A DNA stretch of 64,000 bases from Eudorina sp. 2006-703-Eu-15 (Eukaryota; Chlorophyta; Chlorophyceae; Chlamydomonadales; Volvocaceae). Positions 1-12,584 of the stretch are shown here, piece after piece. A program made the position numbers and the translations under genes. The stretch is from assembly GCA_003117195.1 (NCBI GenBank), contig BDSI01000085.1, forward strand, positions 276,001 to 340,000, given 5' to 3'. Numbering within the stretch: the stretch's first letter is position 1; each line of letters starts with the position of its first letter. The notes beneath the pieces are model-generated. The model made no database searches. It saw nothing but the letters and a program-made list of their open reading frames with translations, and was not told the origin of the DNA.

Positions 1-3000
1 CGTCTTATTGCTTGCAGGCGCGGTGGCTGCTGTTGCGGATCGATTGGCAAGGTGCGATGGTAAGTCCGCGCCTACAAGGTGATGAGTCAGCCGCTTCGTG
101 ATTGGGAATCGGCCCCTTGCTCATGGCACGAGCTGACTCGCTTGGTGGTTACTTCTTATTGCTTGCAGGCGCGGTGGCTGCTGTTGCGGATCGATTGGCC
201 AGGTGCGGTGGTAAGTCCGCGCCTACATGTTGGCGAGTCAGCCGCTTCGTGATCGATTGGGAATCGGCCCCTTGCTCATAGCACGAGCTGACTCCCTTGG
301 TGGTTCTTATTGCTTGCAGGCACGGTGGCTGCTGTTGCGGATCGATTGGCCAGGTGCGGTGGTAAGTCCGCGCCTACATGTTGGCGAGTCAGCCGCTTCG
401 TGATCGCTTCGTTCAGCGGCGGGAGGGATCATGCGCGGGGCCGTTCGTGGGGTCGAGTGGCGGTAGGGATCATGCGCGGGGCCGTTCCTGGGGTTGAGCG
501 GCGGGAGGGATCATGCGAGGGGTGATTGCGAATCGGCCCCTTGCTCATGGCACGAGGTGACTCCCTTGGTCGTTACTTCTTATTGCTTACTTGCAGGCGC
601 GGTGGCTGCTGTTGCGGATCGATTGGCCAGGTGCGGTGGTAAGTCCGCGCCTACATGTTGACGAGTCAGCCACTTCGTGATCGATTGGGAATCGGCCACT
701 TGCTCATGGCACGAGCTGACTCCCTTGGTGGTTACTTCTTATTGCTTGCAGGCACGGTGGCTGCTGTTGCGGATCGATTGGCCAGGTGCGGTGGTAAGTC
801 CGCGCCTACATGTTGACGAGTCAGCCGCTTCGTGATCGATTGGGAATCGGCCCCTTGCTCATGGCACGAGGTGACTCCCTTGGTCGTTACTTCTTATTGC
901 TTGCAGGCACGGTGGCTGCTGTTGCGGATCGATTGGCCAGGTGCGGTGGTAAGTCCGCGCCTACATGTTGACGAGTCAGCCGCTTCGTGATCGATTGGGA
1001 ATCGGCCCCTTGCTCATAGCACGAGCTGACTCCCTTGGTGTTTACTTCTTATTGCTTACTTGCAGGCGCGGTGGCTGCTGTTGCGGATCGATTGGCAAGG
1101 TGCGGTGGTAAGTCCGCGCCTACATGTTGACGAGTCAGCCACTTCGTGATCGATTGGGAATCGGCCCCTTGCTCATAGCACGAGCTGACTCCCTTGGTGG
1201 TTACTTCTTATTGCTTGCAGGCACGGTGGCTGCTGTTGCGGATCGATTGGCAAGGTGCGATGGTAAGTCCGCGCCTACAAGGTGATGAGTCAGCCGCTTC
1301 GTGATTGGGAATCGGCCCCTTGCTCATGGCATGAGCTGACTCGCTTGGTGGTTACTTCTTATTGCTTGCAGGCGCGGTGGCTGCTGTTGCGGATCGATTG
1401 GCCAGGTGCGGTGGTAAGTCCGCGCCTACATGTTGACGAGTCAGCCGCTTCGTGATCGATTGGGAATCGGCCCCTTGCTCATAGCACGAGCTGACTCCCT
1501 TGGTGGTTACTTCTTATTGCTTGCAGGCACGGTGGCTGCTGTTGCGGATCGATTGGCCAGGTGCGGTGGTAAGTCCGCGCCTACATGTTGACGAGTCCGC
1601 CACTTCGTGATCGATTGGGAATCGGCCACTTGCTCATGGCACGAGCTGACTCCCTTGGTGGTTACGTCTTATTGCTTGCAGGCGCGGTGGCTGCTGTTGC
1701 GGATCGATTGGCAAGGTGCGATGGTAAGTCCGCGCCTACAAGGTGATGAGTCAGCCGCTTCGTGATTGGGAATCGGCCCCTTGCTCATGGCACGAGCTGA
1801 CTCGCTTGGTGGTTACTTCTTATTGCTTGCAGGCGCGGTGGCTGCTGTTGCGGATCGATTGGCCAGGTGCGGTGGTAAGTCCGCGCCTACATGTTGGCGA
1901 GTCAGCCGCTTCGTGATCGATTGGGAATCGGCCCCTTGCTCATAGCACGAGCTGACTCCCTTGGTGGTTCTTATTGCTTGCAGGCACGGTGGCTGCTGTT
2001 GCGGATCGATTGGCCAGGTGCGGTGGTAAGTCCGCGCCTACATGTTGGCGAGTCAGCCGCTTCGTGATCGCTTCGTTCAGCGGCGGGAGGGATCATGCGC
2101 GGGGCCGTTCGTGGGGTCGAGTGGCGGTAGGGATCATGCGCGGGGCCGTTCCTGGGGTTGAGCGGCGGGAGGGATCATGCGAGGGGTGATTGCGAATCGG
2201 CCCCTTGCTCATGGCACGAGGTGACTCCCTTGGTCGTTACTTCTTATTGCTTACTTGCAGGCGCGGTGGCTGCTGTTGCGGATCGATTGGCCAGGTGCGG
2301 TGGTAAGTCCGCGCCTACATGTTGACGAGTCAGCCACTTCGTGATCGATTGGGAATCGGCCACTTGCTCATGGCACGAGCTGACTCCCTTGGTGGTTACT
2401 TCTTATTGCTTGCAGGCACGGTGGCTGCTGTTGCGGATCGATTGGCCAGGTGCGGTGGTAAGTCCGCGCCTACATGTTGACGAGTCAGCCGCTTCGTGAT
2501 CGATTGGGAATCGGCCCCTTGCTCATGGCACGAGGTGACTCCCTTGGTCGTTACTTCTTATTGCTTGCAGGCACGGTGGCTGCTGTTGCGGATCGATTGG
2601 CCAGGTGCGGTGGTAAGTCCGCGCCTACATGTTGACGAGTCAGCCGCTTCGTGATCGATTGGGAATCGGCCCCTTGCTCATAGCACGAGCTGACTCCCTT
2701 GGTGTTTACTTCTTATTGCTTACTTGCAGGCGCGGTGGCTGCTGTTGCGGATCGATTGGCAAGGTGCGGTGGTAAGTCCGCGCCTACATGTTGACGAGTC
2801 AGCCACTTCGTGATCGATTGGGAATCGGCCCCTTGCTCATAGCACGAGCTGACTCCCTTGGTGGTTACTTCTTATTGCTTGCAGGCACGGTGGCTGCTGT
2901 TGCGGATCGATTGGCAAGGTGCGATGGTAAGTCCGCGCCTACAAGGTGATGAGTCAGCCGCTTCGTGATTGGGAATCGGCCCCTTGCTCATGGCATGAGC

Positions 3001-3173
3001 TGACTCGCTTGGTGGTTACTTCTTATTGCTTGCAGGCACGGTGGCTGCTGTTGCGGATCGATTGGCCAGGTGCGGTGGTAAGTCCGCGCCTACATGTTGA
3101 CGAGTCCGCCACTTCGTAAGCGATTGGGAATCGGCCCCTTGCTCATGGCACGAGCTGACTCCCTTGGTGGTTA
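1..3173 (+). repeat. Higher-order repeat, 1664 bp then 1509 bp
   Basis: The first bases of the window recur at 1665 and again at 3174, marked by the rare variant GTTACGTCTTATTG. The first higher-order copy is 1664 bp. The second is 1509 bp because one 155-bp unit is missing near its right end. Both copies share a 4-bp deletion in the T-rich tract (around 298 and 1966) that the matching place in array 2 (around 23266) does not have, so this copy pair formed after the two arrays separated, or was homogenised locally. Confidence 0.85.
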
Positions 3174-4929
3174 CGTCTTATTGCTTGCAGGCGCGGTGGC
3201 TGCTGTTGCGGATCGATTGGCAAGGTGCGATGGTAAGTCCGCGCCTACAAGGTGATGAGTCAGCCGCTTCGTGATTGGGAATCGGCCCCTTGCTCATGGC
3301 ACGAGCTGACTCGCTTGGTGGTTACTTCTTATTGCTTGCAGGCGCGGTGGCTGCTGTTGCGGATCGATTGGCCAGGTGCGGTGGTAAGTCCGCGCCTACA
3401 TGTTGGCGAGTCAGCCGCTTCGTGATCGATTGGGAATCGGCCCCTTGCTCATGGCACGAGGTGACTCCCTTGGTCGTTACTTCTTATTGCTTGCAGGCGC
3501 GGTGGCTGCTGTTGCGGATCGATTGGCCAGGTGCGGTGGTAAGTCCGCGCCTACATGTTGACGAGTCAGCCGCTTCGTGATCGATTGGGAATCGGCCCCT
3601 TGCTCATAGCACGAGCTGACTCCCTTGGTGGTTACTTCTTATTGCTTACTTGCAGGCGCGGTGGCTGCTGTTGCGGATCGATTGGCAAGGTGCGGTGGTA
3701 AGTCCGCGCCTACATGTTGACGAGTCAGCCACTTCGTGATCGATTGGGAATCGGCCCCTTGCTCATAGCACGAGCTGACTCCCTTGGTGGTTACTTCTTA
3801 TTGCTTGCAGGCACGGTGGCTGCTGTTGCGGATCGATTGGCAAGGTGCGATGGTAAGTCCGCGCCTACAAGGTGATGAGTCAGCCGCTTCGTGATTGGGA
3901 ATCGGCCCCTTGCTCATGGCATGAGCTGACTCCCTTGGTGGTTACTTCTTATTGCTTGCAGGCACGGTGGCTGCTGTTGCGGATCGATTGGCAAGGTGCG
4001 ATGGTAAGTCCGCGCCTACAAGGTGATGAGTCAGCCGCTTCGTAAGCGATTGGGAATCGGCCCCTTGCTCATGGCATGAGCTGACTCGCTTGGTGGTTAC
4101 TTCTTATTGCTTGCAGGCACGGTGGCTGCTGTTGCGGATCGATTGGCCAGGTGCGGTGGTAAGTCCGCGCCTACATGTTGACGAGTCCGCCACTTCGTAA
4201 GCGATTGGGAATCGGCCCCTTGCTCATGGCACGAGGTGACTCCCTTGGTGGTTACTTCTTATTGCTTGCAGGCGCGGTGGCTGCTGTTGCGGATCGATTG
4301 GCCAGGTGCGGTGGTAAGTCCGCGCCTACAAGGTGATGAGTCAGCCGCTTCGTGATTGGGAATCGGCCCCTTGCTCATGGCACGAGCTGACTCGCTTGGT
4401 GGTTACTTCTTATTGCTTGCAGGCGCGGTGGCTGCTGTTGCGGATCGATTGGCCAGGTGCGGTGGTAAGTCCGCGCCTACATGTTGGCGAGTCAGCCGCT
4501 TCGTGATCGATTGGGAATCGGCCCCTTGCTCATAGCACGAGGTGACTCCCTTGGTCGTTACTTCTTATTGCTTGCAGGCGCGGTGGCTGCTGTTGCGGAT
4601 CGATTGGCCAGGTGCGGTGGTAAGTCCGCGCCTACATGTTGACGAGTCAGCCACTTCGTGATCGATTGGGAATCGGCCACTTGCTCATGGCACGAGCTGA
4701 CTCCCTTGGTGGTTACTTCTTATTGCTTGCAGGCGCGGTGGCTGCTGTTGCGGATCGATTGGCCAGGTGCGGTGGTAAGTCCGCGCCTACATGTTGGCGA
4801 GTCAGCCGCTTCGTGATCGATTGCGGATCGGCCCCTTGCTCATGGCACGAGGTGACTCCCTTGGTCGTTACTTCTTATTGTTTGCAGGCGCGGTGGCTGC
4901 TGTTGCGGATCGATTGGCCAGGTGCGATG

Positions 4930-5084
4930 GTAAGTCCGCGCCTACATGTTGACGAGTCAGCCACTTCGTGATCGATTGGGAATCGGCCACTTGCTCATGG
5001 CACGAGCTGACTCCCTTGGTGGTTACTTCTTATTGCTTGCAGGCGCGGTGGCTGCTGTTGCGGATCGATTGGCCAGGTGCGGTG
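4930..5084 (+). repeat. Representative 155-bp cassette: 113-bp intron-like part plus 42-bp micro-exon-like part
   Basis: This unit shows the cassette plan. A GTAAGT donor starts at 4930. A CTGAC branch-point-like motif is at 5007-5011, its A lying 32 nt before the end of the intron-like part. A T-rich tract and TTGCAG acceptor end at 5042. Bases 5043-5084 form a 42-nt exon-like part, followed by the next GTAAGT at 5085. The intron-like part contains an 8-bp inverted repeat, GAGTCAGC at 4954-4961 and GCTGACTC at 5006-5013, and inside it a 5-bp hairpin, CGATT/AATCG, at 4973-4985. Read in the first frame the 42 nt encode ARWLLLRIDWPGAV. The signals are seen directly; splicing itself is an inference. 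Confidence 0.85.
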
Positions 5085-8000
5085 GTAAGTCCGCGCCTAC
5101 ATGTTGGCGAGTCAGCCGCTTCGTGATCGATTGCGGATCGGCCCCTTGCTCATAGCACGAGGTGACTCCCTTGGTGGTTACTTCTTATTGCTTGCAGGCA
5201 CGGTGGCTGCTGTTGCGGATCTATTGGCCAGGTGCGGTGGTAAGTCCGCGCCTACATGTTGACGAGTCAGCCACTTCGTGATCGATTGGGAATCGGCCAC
5301 TTGCTCATGGCACGAGCTGACTCCCTTGGTGGTTACTTCTTATTGCTTGCAGGCGCGGTGGCTGCTGTTGCGGATCGATTGGCAAGGTGCGATGGTAAGT
5401 CCGCGCCTACAAGGTGATGAGTCAGCCACTTCGTGATCGATTGGGGATCGGCCCCTTGCGCATGGCACGAGCTGACTCCTTTGGTGGTTACTTCTTATTG
5501 CTTGCAGGCGCAGTGGCTGCTGTTGCGGATCGATTGGCCAGGTGCGATGGTAAGTCCGCGCCTACAAGGTGATGAGTCAGCCACTTCGTGATCGCTTCGT
5601 TCAGCGGCGGGAGGGATCATGCGCGGGGCCGTTCGTGGGTCGAGTGGCGGTAGGGATCATGCGCGGGGCCGTTCGTGGGGTTGAGCGGCGGGAGGGATCA
5701 TGCGAGGGGTGATTGCGAATCGGCCCCTTGCTCATAGCACGAGGTGACTCCCTTGGTCGTTACTTCTTATTGCTTGCAGGCGCGGTGGCTGCTGTTGCGG
5801 ATCGATTGGCCAGGTGCGGTGGTAAGTCCGCGCCTACATGTTGACGAGTCAGCCACTTCGTGATCGATTGCGGATCGGCCCCTTGCTCATGGCACGAGGT
5901 GACTCCCTTGGTCGTTACTTCTTATTGTTTGCAGGCGCGGTGGCTGCTGTTGCGGATCGATTGGCCAGGTGCGGTTATAAGTCCGCGCCTACATGTTGAC
6001 GAGTCAGCCACTTCGTGATCGATTGGGAATCGGCCCCTTGCGCATGGCACGAGGTGACTCCCTTGGTGGTTACTTCTTATTGCTTGCAGGCGCGGTGGCT
6101 GCTGTTGCGGATCGATTGGCCAGGTGCGGTGGTAAGTCCGCGCCTACAAGGTGATGAGTCAGCCACTTCGTGATCGATTGCGGATCGGCCCCTTGCTCAT
6201 GGCACGAGGTGACTCCCTTGGTGGTTACTTCTTATTGCTTGCAGGCGCGGTGGCTGCTGTTGCGGATCGGTTGGCCAGGTGCGGTGGTAAGTCCGCGCCT
6301 ACATGTTGGCGAGTCAGCCACTTCGTGATCGATTGCGGATCGGCCCCTTGCTCATGGCACGAGCTGACTCCCTTGGTGGTTACTTCTTATTGTTTGCAGG
6401 CGCGGTGGCTGCTGTTGCGGATCGATTGGCCAGGTGCGGTGGTAAGTCCGCGCCTACATGTTGGCGAGTCAGCCGCTTCGTGATCGATTGCGAATCGGCC
6501 CCTTGCTCATGGCACGAGCTGATTCCCTTGGTGGTTACTTCTTATTGCTTGCAGGCGCGGTGGCTGCTGTTGCGGATCGATTGGCCAGGTGCGGTGGTAA
6601 GTCCGCGCCTACATGTTGGCGAGTCAGCCACTTCGTGATCGATTGCGGATCGGCCCCTTGCTCATGGCACGAGGTGACTCCCTTGGTCGTTACTTCTTAT
6701 TGTTTGCAGGCGCGGTGGCTGCTGTTGCGGATCGATTGGCCAGGTGCGGTTATAAGTCCGCGCCTACATGTTGACGAGTCAGCCACTTCGTGATCGATTG
6801 GGAATCGGCCCCTTGCGCATGGCACGAGGTGACTCCCTTGGTGGTTACTTCTTATTGCTTGCAGGCGCGGTGGCTGCTGTTGCGGATCGATTGGCCAGGT
6901 GCGGTGGTAAGTCCGCGCCTACAAGGTGATGAGTCAGCCACTTCGTGATCGATTGCGGATCGGCCCCTTGCTCATGGCACGAGGTGACTCCCTTGGTGGT
7001 TACTTCTTATTGCTTGCAGGCGCGGTGGCTGCTGTTGCGGATCGATTGGCCAGGTGCGGTGGTAAGTCCGCGCCTACATGTTGGCGAGTCAGCCACTTCG
7101 TGATCGATTGCGGATCGGCCCCTTGCTCATGGCACGAGGTGACTCCCTTGGTCGTTACTTCTTATTGTTTGCAGGCGCGGTGGCTGCTGTTGCGGATCTA
7201 TTGGCCAGGTGCGGTGGTAAGTCCGCGCCTACAAGGTGATGAGTCAGCCGCTTCGTGATTGGGAATCGGCCCCTTGCTCATGGCACGAGCTGACTCGCTT
7301 GGTGGTTACTTCTTATTGCTTGCAGGCGCGGTGGCTGCTGTTGCGGATCGATTGGCCAGGTGCGATGGTAAGTCCGCGCCTACAAGGTGATGAGTCAGCC
7401 ACTTCGTGATCGCTTCGTTCAGCGGCGGGAGGGATCATGCGCGGGCCGTTCGTGGGGTCGAGTGGCGGTAGGGATCATGCGCGGGCCGTTCGTGGGGTTG
7501 AGCGGCGGGAGGTATCATGCAGGGGGCCGTTCCTGGGGTTGAGCGGCGGGAGGGATCATGCGAGGGGTGATTGCGAATCGGCCCCTTGCTCATGGCACGA
7601 GGTGACTCCCTTGGTCGTTACTTCTTATTGCTTGCAGGCACGGTGGCTGCTGTTGCGGATCGATTGGCAAGGTGCGGTGGTAAGTCCGCGCCTACATGTT
7701 GACGAGTCAGCCACTTCGTGATCGATTGGGAATCGGCCACTTGCTCATGGCACGAGCTGACTCCCTTGGTGGTTACTTCTTATTGCTTGCAGGCGCGGTG
7801 GCTGCTGTTGCGGATCGATTGGCCAGGTGCGGTGGTAAGTCCGCGCCTACATGTTGGCGAGTCAGCCGCTTCGTGATAGATTGCGGATCGGCCCCTTGCT
7901 CATAGCACGAGGTGACTCCCTTGGTGGTTACTTCTTATTGCTTGCAGGCACGGTGGCTGCTGTTGCGGATCTATTGGCCAGGTGCGGTGGTAAGTCCGCG

Positions 8001-11000
8001 CCTACATGTTGACGAGTCAGCCACTTCGTGATCGATTGGGAATCGGCCACTTGCTCATGGCACGAGCTGACTCCCTTGGTGGTTACTTCTTATTGCTTGC
8101 AGGCGCGGTGGCTGCTGTTGCGGATCGATTGGCAAGGTGCGATGGTAAGTCCGCGCCTACAAGGTGATGAGTCAGCCACTTCGTGATCGATTGGGAATCG
8201 GCCCCTTGCGCATGGCACGAGCTGACTCCTTTGGTGGTTACTTCTTATTGCTTGCAGGCGCGGTGGCTGCTGTTGCGGATCGATTGGCAAGGTGCGATGG
8301 TAAGTCCGCGCCTACAAGGTGATGAGTCAGCCACTTCGTGATCGCTTCGTTCAGCGGCGGGAGGGATCATGCGCGGGGCCGTTCGTGGGGTCGAGTGGCG
8401 GTAGGGATCATGCGCGGGGCCGTTCGTGGGGTTGAGCGGCGGGAGGTATCATGCAGGGGGCCGTTCCTGGGGTTGAGCGGCGGGAGGGATCATGCGAGGG
8501 GTGATTGCGAATCGGCCCCTTGCTCATGGCACGAGGTGACTCCCTTGGTCGTTACTTCTTATTGCTTGCAGGCGCGGTGGCTGCTGTTGCGGATCGATTG
8601 GCAAGGTGCGATGGTAAGTCCGCGCCTACAAGGTGATGAGTCAGCCACTTCGTGATCGATTGGGAATCGGCCCCTTGCGCATGGCACGAGCTGACTCCTT
8701 TGGTGGTTACTTCTTATTGCTTGCAGGCGCGGTGGCTGCTGTTGCGGATCGATTGGCCAGGTGCGGTGGTAAGTCCGCGCCTACAAGGTGATGAGTCAGC
8801 CACTTCGTGATCGCTTCGTTCAGCGGCGGGAGGGATCATGCGCGGGGCCGTTCGTGGGGTCGAGTGGCGGTAGGGATCATGCGCGGGGCCGTTCGTGGGT
8901 TGAGCGGCGGGAGGTATCATGCAGGGGGCCGTTCCTGGGGTTGAGCGGCGGGAGGGATCATGCGAGGGGTGATTGCGAATCGGCCCCTTGCTCATGGCAC
9001 GAGGTGACTCCCTTGGTCGTTACTTCTTATTGCTTGCAGGCACGGTGGCTGCTGTTGCGGATCGATTGGCAAGGTGCGGTGGTAAGTCCGCGCCTACATG
9101 TTGACGAGTCAGCCACTTCGTGATCGATTGGGAATCGGCCACTTGCTCATGGCACGAGCTGACTCCCTTGGTGGTTACTTCTTATTGCTTGCAGGCGCGG
9201 TGGCTGCTGTTGCGGATCGATTGGCCAGGTGCGGTGGTAAGTCCGCGCCTACATGTTGACGAGTCAGCCACTTCGTGATCGATTGGGAATCGGCCACTTG
9301 CTCATGGCACGAGCTGACTCCCTTGGTGGTTACTTCTTATTGCTTGCAGGCGCGGTGGCTGCTGTTGCGGATCGATTGGCAAGGTGCGATGGTAAGTCCG
9401 CGCCTACAAGGTGATGAGTCAGCCACTTCGTGATCGCTTCGTTCAGCGGCGGGAGGGATCATGCGCGGGGCCGTTCGTGGGGTCGAGTGGCGGTAGGGAT
9501 CATGCGCGGGGCCGTTCGTGGGGTTGAGCGGCGGGAGGGATCATGCAGGGGGCCGTTCCTGGGGTTCTGCGGAGGGAGGGATCATGCGAGGGGTGATTGC
9601 GAATCGGCCCTTGCTCATGGCACGAGGTGACTCCCTTGGTCGTTACTTCTTATTGCTTGCAGGCGCGGTGGCTGCTGTTGCGGATCGATTGGCAAGGTGC
9701 GGTGGTAAGTCCGCGCCTACATGTTGGCGAGTCAGCCGCTTCGTGATCGCTTCGTTCAGCGGCGGGAGGGATCATGCGCGGGGCCGTTCGTGGGGTCGAG
9801 TGGCGGTAGGGATCATGCGCGGGGCCGTTCGTGGGGTTGAGCGGCGGGAGGGATCATGCGAGGGGTTATTGCGAATCGGCCCCTTGCTCATAGCACGAGG
9901 TGACTCCCTTGGTCGTTACTTCTTATTGCTTGCAGGCGCGGTGGCTGCTGTTGCGGATCGATTGGCCAGGTGCGGTGGTAAGTCCGCGCCTACATGTTGA
10001 CGAGTCAGCCACTTCGTGATCGATTGGGAATCGGCCACTTGCTCATGGCACGAGGTGACTCCCTTGGTGGTTACTTCTTATTGCTTGCAGGCGCGGTGGC
10101 TGCTGTTGCGGATCGATTGGCCAGGTGCGGTGGTAAGTCCGCGCCTACATGTTGGCGAGTCAGCCGCTTCGTGATCGCTGCGAATCGGCCCCTTGCTCAT
10201 GGCACGAGCTGATTCCCTTGGTGGTTACTTCTTATTGCTTGCAGGCGCGGTGGCTGCTGTTGCGGATCGATTGGCCAGGTGCGGTGGTAAGTCCGCGCCT
10301 ACATGTTGGCGAGTCAGCCACTTCGTGATCGATTGCGGATCGGCCCCTTGCTCATGGCACGAGGTGACTCCCTTGGTGGTTACTTCTTATTGCTTGCAGG
10401 CATGGTGGCTGCTGTTGCGGATCGATTGGCCAGGTGCGGTGGTAAGTCCGCGCCTACAAGGTGATGAGTCAGCCACTTCGTGATCGCTTCGTTCAGCGGC
10501 GGGAGGGATCATGCGCGGGGCCGTTCGTGGGGTCGAGTGGCGGTAGGGATCATGCGCGGGGCCGTTCGTGGGGTTGAGCGGCGGGAGGGATCATGCAGGG
10601 GGCCGTTCCTGGGGTTGAGCGGAGGGAGGGATCATGCGAGGGGTGATTGCGAATCGGCCCCTTGCTCATGGCACGAGGTGACTCCCTTGGTCGTTACTTC
10701 TTATTGCTTGCAGGCGCGGTGGCTGCTGTTGCGGATCGATTGGCAAGGTGCGGTGGTAAGTCCGCGCCTACATGTTGACGAGTCAGCCACTTCGTGATCG
10801 ATTGGGAATCGGCCACTTGCTCATGGCACGAGCTGACTCCCTTGGTGGTTACTTCTTATTGCTTGCAGGCGCGGTGGCTGCTGTTGCGGATCGATTGGCC
10901 AGGTGCGGTGGCAAGTCCGCGCCTACATGTTGGCGAGTCAGCCGCTTCGTGATCGATTGCGGATCGGCCCCTTGCTCATGGCACGAGGTGACTCCCTTGG

Positions 11001-12584
11001 TGGTTACTTCTTATTGCTTGCAGGCATGGTGGCTGCTGTTGCGGATCGATTGGCCAGGTGCGGTGGTAAGTCCGCGCCTACATGTTGACGAGTCAGCCAC
11101 TTCGTGATCGATTGCGAATCGGCCCTTGCTCATGGCACGAGGTGACTCCCTTGGTGGTTACTTCTTATTGCTTGCAGGCACGGTGGCTGCTGTTGCGGAT
11201 CGATTGGCAAGGTGCGGTGGTAAGTCCGCGCCTACATGTTGACGAGTCAGCCACTTCGTGATCGATTGCGGATCGGCCCCTTGCTCATGGCACGAGCTGA
11301 CTCCCTTGGTGGTTACTTCTTATTGCTTGCAGGCGCGGTGGCTGCTGTTGCGGATCGATTGGCCAGGTGCGGTGGCAAGTCCGCGCCTACATGTTGACGA
11401 GTCAGCCACTTCGTGATCGATTGCGGATCGGCCCTTGCTCATGGCACGAGGTGACTCCCTTGGTGGTTACTTCTTATTGCTTGCAGGCGCGGTGGCTGCT
11501 GTTGCGGATCGATTGGCCAGGTGCGATGGTAAGTCCGCGCCTACAAGGTGATGAGTCAGCCACTTCGTGATCGCGTCGTTCAGCGGCGGGAGGGATCATG
11601 CGCGGGGCCGTTCGTGGGGTCGAGTGGCGGTAGGGATCATGCGCGGGGCCGTTCGTGGGGTTGAGCGGCGGGAGGGATCATGCAGGGGGCCGTTCCTGGG
11701 GTTGAGCGGCGGGAGGGATCATGCGAGGGGTGATTGCGAATCGGCCCCTTGCTCATGGCACGAGGTGACTCCCTTGGTCGTTACTTCTTATTGCTTGCAG
11801 GCGCGGTGGCTGCTGTTGCGGATCGATTGGCAAGGTGCGGTGGTAAGTCCGCGCCTACATGTTGACGAGTCAGCCACTTCGTGATCGATTGGGAATCGGC
11901 CACTTGCTCATGGCATGAGCTGACTCCCTTGGTGGTTACTTCTTATTGCTTGCAGGCACGGTGGCTGCTGTTGCGGATCGATTGGCCAGGTGCGGTGGTA
12001 AGTCCGCGCCTACATGTTGACGAGTCAGCCACTTCGTGATCGATTGCGGATCGGCCCCTTGCTCATGGCACGAGGTGACTCCCTTGGTGGTTACTTCTTA
12101 TTGCTTGCAGGCACGGTGGCTGCTGTTGCGGATCGATTGGCCAGGTGCGGTGGTAAGTCCGCGCCTACATGTTGACGAGTCAGCCACTTCGTGATCGATT
12201 GCGAATCGGCCCCTTGCTCATGGCACGAGGTGACTCCCTTGGTGGTTACTTCTTATTGCTTGCAGGCACGGTGGCTGCTGTTGCGGATCGATTGGCAAGG
12301 TGCGGTGGTAAGTCCGCGCCTACATGTTGACGAGTCAGCCACTTCGTGATCGATTGCGGATCGGCCCCTTGCTCATGGCACGAGCTGACTCCCTTGGTCG
12401 TTACTTCTTATTGTTTGCAGGCGCGGTGGCTGCTGTTGCGGATCGATTGGCCAGGTGCGGTGGCAAGTCCGCGCCTACATGTTGACGAGTCAGCCACTTC
12501 GTGATCGATTGCGGATCGGCCCCTTGCTCATGGCACGAGGTGACTCCCTTGGTGGTTACTTCTTATTGCTTGCAGGCGCGGTGG

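Larger units (their letters stand above)
1..12584 (+). repeat. Satellite array 1: 155-bp intron/micro-exon units with 41-bp G-rich blocks
   Basis: Head-to-tail repeats run from the left edge to 12584, where the last unit breaks off within its exon-like part and unique sequence starts. By length there are roughly 70 units of 155 bp, with 151-bp variants (lacking CGAT after TTCGTGAT) and 159-bp variants (extra 4 bp before the acceptor). About ten blocks of the 41-bp repeat interrupt them, for example near 396-525, 2073-2190, 5590-5715, 7410-7569 and 11570-11735. All units lie in the same direction. Short open frames occur because two successive units read through before a TGA; they are by-products of the repeat and not genes. 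The array matches array 2 with small offsets, so it is part of a large tandem duplication. The left end is not in the window. Confidence 0.97.

Noticed and set aside
1285..1320. TGATGAGTC in one class of 155-bp units as a hammerhead ribozyme core
   Set aside because: The GAAA core strand and closing stems could not be found, and most units have TGACGAGTC instead.
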